Origin: DATIJP01 sp964569185 | GTDB lineage: Bacteria; Chlamydiota; Chlamydiia; Chlamydiales; Rhabdochlamydiaceae | Assembly (NCBI GenBank): GCA_964569185.1 | Contig: CAZMTP010000002.1 | Coordinates: 9,329-73,328, forward strand | DNA length: 64,000 bases | Direction of reading: 5' to 3' | Part shown: positions 59,491 through 64,000 of the stretch, piece after piece | Position numbering within the stretch: position 1 is the stretch's first letter | Layout: each line of letters starts with the position of its first letter | The notes under the pieces: generated by a model | Databases searched by the model: none | What the model saw: only the letters and a program-made list of their open reading frames with translations | Told to the model about the DNA's origin: nothing | Position numbers and translations under genes: made by a program

Positions 59491-60385
59491 TTTCTTGCAC
59501 TTCTTTAGCGTTATAACTGGATCTTACAAAGGGGCCACAGTACATATGTTTAATACCCAGCCCTAGGCCATACGTTTCGTAAAATTTAAATTGTTCAGGA
59601 GTAATAAACTCTTTCACACGTAAATTATGAGAGGTCGATTGAAGGTAGTGGCCAATGGTCACAATTTCACAGCCGGCCTTGTGAAGATCTTGCAAAGTCT
59701 CTTGCACCTCTTCTTGGGTTTCTCCTAAGCCCACCATAATCCCCGATTTAACAAAACCCGCTTTTTTTTTAGCACTGACGTACGCCAATATTTCCAAAGT
59801 GCGCTCATAAGTGGCTCTGTGGCGGACACGGGGCGTTAAACGGCGCACCGTTTCTAGATTATGATTAAACACATCGGGCTGCTCCTCTAATACAGTATCA
59901 ATTGCTTTAAAATTGCCTGAAAAATCTGAGGTAAGCACTTCAATCGTGGCCTCTGGATTCAGATGGCGCGCTTCACGGATAATGGCAGCAATATGGAAAG
60001 CGCCTCCATCAGGAAGGTCATCGCGCGCGACCATGGTGATCACAAGATGTTTCAACCCCAACTCTTTTGCCGATGCTGCAATGCGCTGCGGTTCATCTTT
60101 TTCCGGCGTTTGAGGCGTTTTAGAAAAATCGATCGAACAAAAGCCGCAGCTGCGCGTGCACTCCTTTCCTAGAGCGAGAAAGGTGGCTGTTTTTTTTGAA
60201 TAACATTCCAAACGATTGGGGCATTTAGCTTCTTCGCATACGGTATTGAGCTGATATTTTCTTAAAATTTCATTGGTTTTAAATAGATTTCCGCCTCGTG
60301 GCAATTTGTAGTGGAGCCAAGAAGGGAATCTCCCTGCTTCAGACTCTGGATGCTCAGGAAGAATGGGCAATTTTCCTTTGGTCAT
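59477..60385 (-). CDS. lipA: Lipoyl synthase
   Basis: LipA inserts two sulfurs into octanoyl chains on lipoyl proteins. The 302-residue radical-SAM enzyme has both cluster motifs: auxiliary CEEAKCPNRLEC (about 51-62) and radical-SAM CTRSCGFC (about 77-84, CxxxCxxC). The C-terminal FVRSSYNA motif provides the serine ligand. It lies three bases after lpdA, whose product uses lipoyl groups as substrate. lpdA-lipA adjacency is also seen in C. trachomatis. Confidence 0.95.
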   Translation of the reverse strand: MTKGKLPILPEHPESEAGRFPSWLHYKLPRGGNLFKTNEILRKYQLNTVCEEAKCPNRLECYSKKTATFLALGKECTRSCGFCSIDFSKTPQTPEKDEPQRIAASAKELGLKHLVITMVARDDLPDGGAFHIAAIIREARHLNPEATIEVLTSDFSGNFKAIDTVLEEQPDVFNHNLETVRRLTPRVRHRATYERTLEILAYVSAKKKAGFVKSGIMVGLGETQEEVQETLQDLHKAGCEIVTIGHYLQSTSHNLRVKEFITPEQFKFYETYGLGLGIKHMYCGPFVRSSYNAKEVQEIVSA

Positions 60386-60388
60386 AGA

Positions 60389-61786
60389 TTATTTCTTTTT
60401 AGGGGGAAGATGGATGGGAGTATTATTAGCCACAAGCGCCGCTTCCAGCCACGCTTCAGGAACAGTAGGGTGGGCGTGGATCGTATCGATGAGACATTCC
60501 ACAGTGAGTTCGTTTGTCACGGCTAGAGTCAGTTCTGCAATGAGCGCGCCCGCTTCATGGCCAATCACATAGCCGCCTAAAATTTGGCCCGTTTTTTGAT
60601 CTATAATCACTTCTGCGTAGCCTTCTGTATCGATGGTGGCTATAGATTTGCCCAGGAATTGAAAAGGAAATTTTCCTACAGCTGCGGCATAGCCGGCCGC
60701 TTTGGCCTGCTCTAGTGTTAATCCCACAGTGGCCACTTCTGGATAGGTGAAAATCACAGCAGGCACAGCTTCATAGTGCATCACCGTGTCTTGTCCTAAA
60801 ATATTTGAGGCGGCCACGAGTCCTTGGTGGGAGGCCACGTGTGCCAATAAAAATTTCCCTGTCACATCGCCCACTGCATAGATGCCCGGCACATTAGTCT
60901 GCATTCGATCATTGACCAAGATCTCTCCTTTTTCACCGACCTTAACGCCTGCTTTTTCTAGGCTGAGCCCCGAAGAGATCACCTTTCTTCCTACAGCCAC
61001 AAGAGCGATATCAAAAGATTGTGCCGGTTGGTCTTTAATTTTGATCGAAATACCTTTGTCACTTTTGTCAATGCCCTGCACAAATACATCTGTTTTGACC
61101 TCGATCCCTTTTTTGGTAAAGGTTTGGGTCATGAATTGAGCAATTTCTTTTCCTTGAAGAGAGAGAATAGAAGGCAGCGCTTCTAAGATAGTGACATGGA
61201 CCCCAAATTCTGCATATAGGGAGGCAAATTCACAACCAATATAGCCGCCTCCAATAATGGCCAATTTTTTAGGAAGTGTTGTTAGCTCCAAAATGGAGGT
61301 CGAGTTAAACACCTGTTTGTGATCGCAAGGGAACGCAGGAATATCCAAAGGCTCAGAGCCTGTTGCAATGATCACATTTTCTGCAGTGATGATTTCGCCT
61401 GGCTCGCCTTTAATTTTAATTTCCGTTGGGGATAAAAATTCGGCTGCTCCATGAAGGATCACAATTTTATTGGAGAGGATCAACCCTTCTAAATTTTTGC
61501 GAATGCTTGCCACTACTTTATCTTTTCGCCCTTTCATCTGAGCAAAATCAAAAGAAACGGGGCCTGTTTTAATGCCATAGTCTGCAGCCATCTGGATTTT
61601 ATGCATCAGTTGTGCATTGGCAATGAGTGTTTTGGTCGGGATGCAACCTACATTGAGGCAGGTGCCGCCGAGAAATTTTTTTTCGATGAGGCAAACGGTG
61701 CGCCCTGCTTGAGCGGCTTTGATGGCTGCCACATAACCGCCTGTACCGGCACCAATGACTGCAATGTCAAATTTTCTTTTAGCCAT
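60389..61786 (-). CDS. lpdA: Dihydrolipoamide dehydrogenase
   Basis: LpdA is the E3 subunit of 2-oxo-acid dehydrogenase complexes. The ATG at 61786 (MAKRKFDIAVIGAG) gives 465 residues, the normal length; the frame is open 174 bases further but those residues fit no member of the family. The FAD motif VIGAGTGGYVAA, the redox disulfide GGTCLNVGCIPTK, the NAD motif IIGGGYIGCEFAS and the C-terminal His-Glu pair (HAHPTVPEAW) are all present. Confidence 0.95.
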   Translation of the reverse strand: MAKRKFDIAVIGAGTGGYVAAIKAAQAGRTVCLIEKKFLGGTCLNVGCIPTKTLIANAQLMHKIQMAADYGIKTGPVSFDFAQMKGRKDKVVASIRKNLEGLILSNKIVILHGAAEFLSPTEIKIKGEPGEIITAENVIIATGSEPLDIPAFPCDHKQVFNSTSILELTTLPKKLAIIGGGYIGCEFASLYAEFGVHVTILEALPSILSLQGKEIAQFMTQTFTKKGIEVKTDVFVQGIDKSDKGISIKIKDQPAQSFDIALVAVGRKVISSGLSLEKAGVKVGEKGEILVNDRMQTNVPGIYAVGDVTGKFLLAHVASHQGLVAASNILGQDTVMHYEAVPAVIFTYPEVATVGLTLEQAKAAGYAAAVGKFPFQFLGKSIATIDTEGYAEVIIDQKTGQILGGYVIGHEAGALIAELTLAVTNELTVECLIDTIHAHPTVPEAWLEAALVANNTPIHLPPKKK

Positions 61787-61873
61787 ATGTTGCATTATAT
61801 CATATAGGAGGAAAAAGATAGAAAGTTTTATTCTGGTTATGAGAGGATAGAGAACAGGTATAAGGTAGGGTGT

Positions 61874-62404
61874 ATGAATCCCGTTGATAAACAAAAAATG
61901 TGCCCCCACTGCGATGCAAGAATCGCTTTTGAAGTAGAAATTTGTCCTTACTGTGCTCAAGGACAGGAGGTGGAAAAAACTGCGGCGCCTGCGCAGACAC
62001 CTCTATTTCAAAATCAATCTCTGCAAGAGAGCTTAACATCCCTTTATACACCTCCTTATTCAGGGAAGCGCCCTCTATTTTCTCAAAGTGAAAAACAACC
62101 CAGTTCTCCTATAAAGGAAAATGCCATGTACAAGAATGTGACTGAAGACAAGTTTCAAGATCCTTTAAAAGCCATTTCCACTGCAGCTATTGATGAAAGC
62201 CAGCAAAAAGAGGGTGAAAGCAGCTTATGGCCAACAGTGTTTATGGTCGTTGCCAGCAATTTTTTCACTTTGGGGCTTTTACAGCTCTTTTTTTCCGAAG
62301 CGGGGCTTCTGAAATTGGAATGGGATGGCAGCTACTGGTTTCTCTATTGTCTTTTTTCGATTCCTCTTTTTTATTTAGGAATCAAAAAGATGAAACAGCT
62401 CTAA
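61874..62404 (+). CDS. Zinc-ribbon membrane protein
   Basis: The 176-residue protein starts with a double-cysteine zinc ribbon (CPHC and CPYC, about 10-27), then a Gln/Ser-rich linker. Two membrane helices lie near its C-terminus (about 118-140 and 150-170). It is divergent from lpdA. C. trachomatis has a similar small gene beside lpdA (CT556, from memory). Function is unknown; the ribbon probably lies in the cytoplasm. Confidence 0.75.
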   Translation: MNPVDKQKMCPHCDARIAFEVEICPYCAQGQEVEKTAAPAQTPLFQNQSLQESLTSLYTPPYSGKRPLFSQSEKQPSSPIKENAMYKNVTEDKFQDPLKAISTAAIDESQQKEGESSLWPTVFMVVASNFFTLGLLQLFFSEAGLLKLEWDGSYWFLYCLFSIPLFYLGIKKMKQL

Positions 62405-62408
62405 GAGT

Positions 62409-62987
62409 CTAATCAATTAAAAAATCATCCGTGTCTGTCATTTGTGGAGTTTCTGGTTCTTTAGGAGTCATGGAAAGATTCAATGATTTTTGACAAAAAT
62501 AGTACCAGGTCTCGATACAGTTAAGAATTTCATTAGAGCATTCCTCAAAGTTCAAAAGATCTTTTTTTTGAACTGCATTTGTTTTTATATAAGCGGCTCT
62601 TGCATATGCTTCACGCGTATTGATTTTACGAGCTAATAGGTATTCTTCCTCTACAAAGTTATTTTCTCTTTCGATTAGATCCATAAAAGAGTCTTGATAA
62701 TATTTGTAAATGGTTTCGGCCATTTTTTCCAAATCTTCATTAGAGGGGATGTTTCCAAATGGCAAGAGTTGCGTGACTGCAAAAAAGATAATAGATTGAT
62801 GCGCTGTTTGTTGACTAAAATCGCAGCGCGGGACAGAGCATGCATAAGAATCAAATGCTACATCAGGTTTTTTTGTTTTAAGGGTATCATTGGCCCATGA
62901 AACACTTTTTTCTAGCATTTCTGCGCGAGTGTCTAAACAGATCAGTGTGCCCGTGGCACAAGTACCAGTAAGGGGTATCATTTTCAA
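62409..62987 (-). CDS. Unknown protein, possible paralogue of 63033-63893
   Basis: The 192-residue protein is cysteine-containing and mostly helical, with no signal peptide or known domain. A segment YKYYQDSFMDLIERENNF (about 93-110) resembles YKNYQTDFKSILELEES in the next gene on the same strand, which suggests an old tandem duplication. It ends four bases from the stop of the convergent zinc-ribbon gene. Function is unknown. Confidence 0.6.
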   Translation of the reverse strand: MKMIPLTGTCATGTLICLDTRAEMLEKSVSWANDTLKTKKPDVAFDSYACSVPRCDFSQQTAHQSIIFFAVTQLLPFGNIPSNEDLEKMAETIYKYYQDSFMDLIERENNFVEEEYLLARKINTREAYARAAYIKTNAVQKKDLLNFEECSNEILNCIETWYYFCQKSLNLSMTPKEPETPQMTDTDDFLID

Positions 62988-63032
62988 CCTATAGGATATT
63001 TAAATAAAAAATAAAGCGTTCTAGATTAAAAA

Positions 63033-63893
63033 TTAACTTCTTGGTCTTTTTCTACTAGGTGGTATAGGTGCAGAGGAAGCAGCTATAGGTCCGCTGGAAG
63101 AAGTTGCAGGAGGTGTGCTTAGTATGACGAGCGCTAAAAACTCGATATCAGACAGCAGTGTTCTATTCGTCTTACTTAAAAGGTCTCTGGTGATTAAGGC
63201 ATTACACATTGATGTCACATCAGAAATTGGAATTTGTGCCATATTTTGATTAATGTCTGTAATAATCGACTCTTCTAATTCTAGAATGCTTTTAAAATCT
63301 GTTTGATAATTTTTATAAGACGTATACCAACTAGCACACTGTGTTGCTTGTGCCAAAAAATAGTTTAAACGATCCATTCGGATTGACCCGGCACAATAGG
63401 CAAAATTAAGATGGAGATTTAATCTATTGCTTAGGGTAGGAGTTTGCCCGCATCGCATAAATGAGCGCGAAAGAAGATCATAGGGTGTTAAATTTTGTAT
63501 TGATAAAAGGGTCTCTTCTACAGTCGCACCCGTGGCACGCGGAAACGAATCATCATCTGAATTTGGAGGCAAAGTGGAACTGCTACGATCCGAATCTGTA
63601 AGCGGCGTGGCAGACGAGCTACGATCTGAGCCTGTCTGTGGGATCGGTTCGTCAGCATCAGAACTTGATGGGGGCGTCCTGGACTCCGCAGTTGCTGGTA
63701 TAATAGGGCGAATAGAATAAGTATGGCTATTGATAGGATTAGAAGTAGAATTGGATTCGGAAATGATGCCTTGTGCTGAAGATGCGATCGTTTGAGCATT
63801 GGGGTACAAATCGTGGAACAATTCATCTTCTATTGGGCCAAAATCATTAGTAATAGGATCTAACGAATCGAATGGATCTAATGGATTAGACAT
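63033..63893 (-). CDS. Unknown protein with Ser-rich disordered region and basic C-terminus
   Basis: The 286-residue protein has an acidic N-terminus and a long Ser/Thr/Pro/Asp-rich disordered region (about 40-125) with an SDRSSS repeat. A helical domain (about 125-260) and a Ser/Pro tail ending SRKRPRS follow. That basic end looks like a monopartite nuclear localisation signal. There is no signal peptide. The domain layout is typical of secreted chlamydial effectors, but no family is recognised. A good ribosome-binding site (AAAGGAA) and promoter precede it. Confidence 0.62.
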   Translation of the reverse strand: MSNPLDPFDSLDPITNDFGPIEDELFHDLYPNAQTIASSAQGIISESNSTSNPINSHTYSIRPIIPATAESRTPPSSSDADEPIPQTGSDRSSSATPLTDSDRSSSTLPPNSDDDSFPRATGATVEETLLSIQNLTPYDLLSRSFMRCGQTPTLSNRLNLHLNFAYCAGSIRMDRLNYFLAQATQCASWYTSYKNYQTDFKSILELEESIITDINQNMAQIPISDVTSMCNALITRDLLSKTNRTLLSDIEFLALVILSTPPATSSSGPIAASSAPIPPSRKRPRS

Positions 63894-63935
63894 TTTAATT
63901 CCTTTAATAATAATTAATTTCTTTTTATACTGAAA

Positions 63936-63964
63936 ATTATACTAAATATTAATTAATAAGTAAA
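63936..63964 (-). promoter_or_regulatory. Predicted promoter of the gene at 63033-63893
   Basis: On the minus strand, TTTACT (63959-63964) and a perfect TATAAT (63936-63941) are separated by 17 bases in very AT-rich DNA. The leader would be about 36 bases long. Confidence 0.65.
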
Positions 63965-64000
63965 TTAAATTGTATCTACTTGAAGTTTAAAGATTTAGAA

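Noticed and set aside
61787..61960. N-terminal extension of dihydrolipoamide dehydrogenase
   Set aside because: The extra 58 residues precede the normal MAKRKFDIAVIGAG start and are not part of the family; the zinc-ribbon gene promoter probably lies here.

Overview
The window is chromosomal DNA from a chlamydia outside the family Chlamydiaceae (an 'environmental' Parachlamydiales-type lineage). Evidence: gene blocks shared with Chlamydia trachomatis (exbB-exbD-tolA-like-tolB-pal-LysM; tatD-sdhCAB; pepP-mutL; lipA-lpdA-zinc-ribbon; glgC-metallophosphoesterase; chlamydial-style pseudopilins), a cysteine-rich MOMP-like outer membrane protein, and several eukaryote-like F-box and leucine-rich-repeat (LRR) proteins. 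Comparisons with C. trachomatis gene order are from memory and need checking. Genes are densely packed, often overlapping by 1-40 bases, and no intergenic gap exceeds 300 bases. I see no rRNA, CRISPR array or replication origin; there is one tRNA, tRNA-Arg(ACG).

Layout. 1-3.4 kb: end of an unknown gene, a membrane-anchored VWA protein, rsmD, coaD and a cold-shock protein. 3.4-9.3 kb (minus): a Tol-Pal envelope operon ending in a glutamate racemase homologue that has lost its second catalytic cysteine. 9.3-17.7 kb: accessory region with a NamZ-like muramidase, three LRR proteins, two paralogous glycosyltransferases arranged as two divergent LRR/glycosyltransferase pairs, a 174-bp palindromic MITE-like element and a secreted seven-repeat YVTN propeller. 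17.7-22.2 kb: tatD and succinate dehydrogenase. 22.1-27.3 kb: an AlbA/ATPase regulator and bifunctional PutA. 27.3-29.4 kb: groESL behind a strong promoter and a degenerate CIRCE operator.

29.4-34.9 kb: a hydrolase, a YejM-like sulfatase-fold membrane protein, an M16-like secreted protein, a small unknown protein, and a metallo-beta-lactamase-fold hydrolase whose ATG touches the 3' end of tRNA-Arg. 35-38 kb: MFS and APC transporters ended by strong hairpins. 38-42.5 kb (minus): mutL, pepP and a sensor kinase. 42.6-47.3 kb: a nucleotidyltransferase, the methionine importer metNIQ and an EamA exporter/permease. 47.4-54 kb: MOMP-like porin, rRNA/tRNA methylase, rsgA, eno, glgC and a phosphoesterase.

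54.0-55.7 kb: a compact accessory cassette of a YafQ-type toxin-antitoxin pair, a stand-alone TrpR-family repressor with a palindromic operator, and an F-box protein whose ribosome-binding site is buried in a hairpin next to the repressor stop codon. 55.7-62.4 kb: an unknown helical protein, three pseudopilin-like genes, a glycosyltransferase, lipA, lpdA and a zinc-ribbon protein. 62.4-64 kb: two related-looking unknown proteins, the second with a nuclear-localisation-like C-terminus.

The most interesting regions are the LRR/glycosyltransferase block with its MITE, the TrpR/F-box cassette with its apparent translational coupling, and the racemase missing a catalytic residue.
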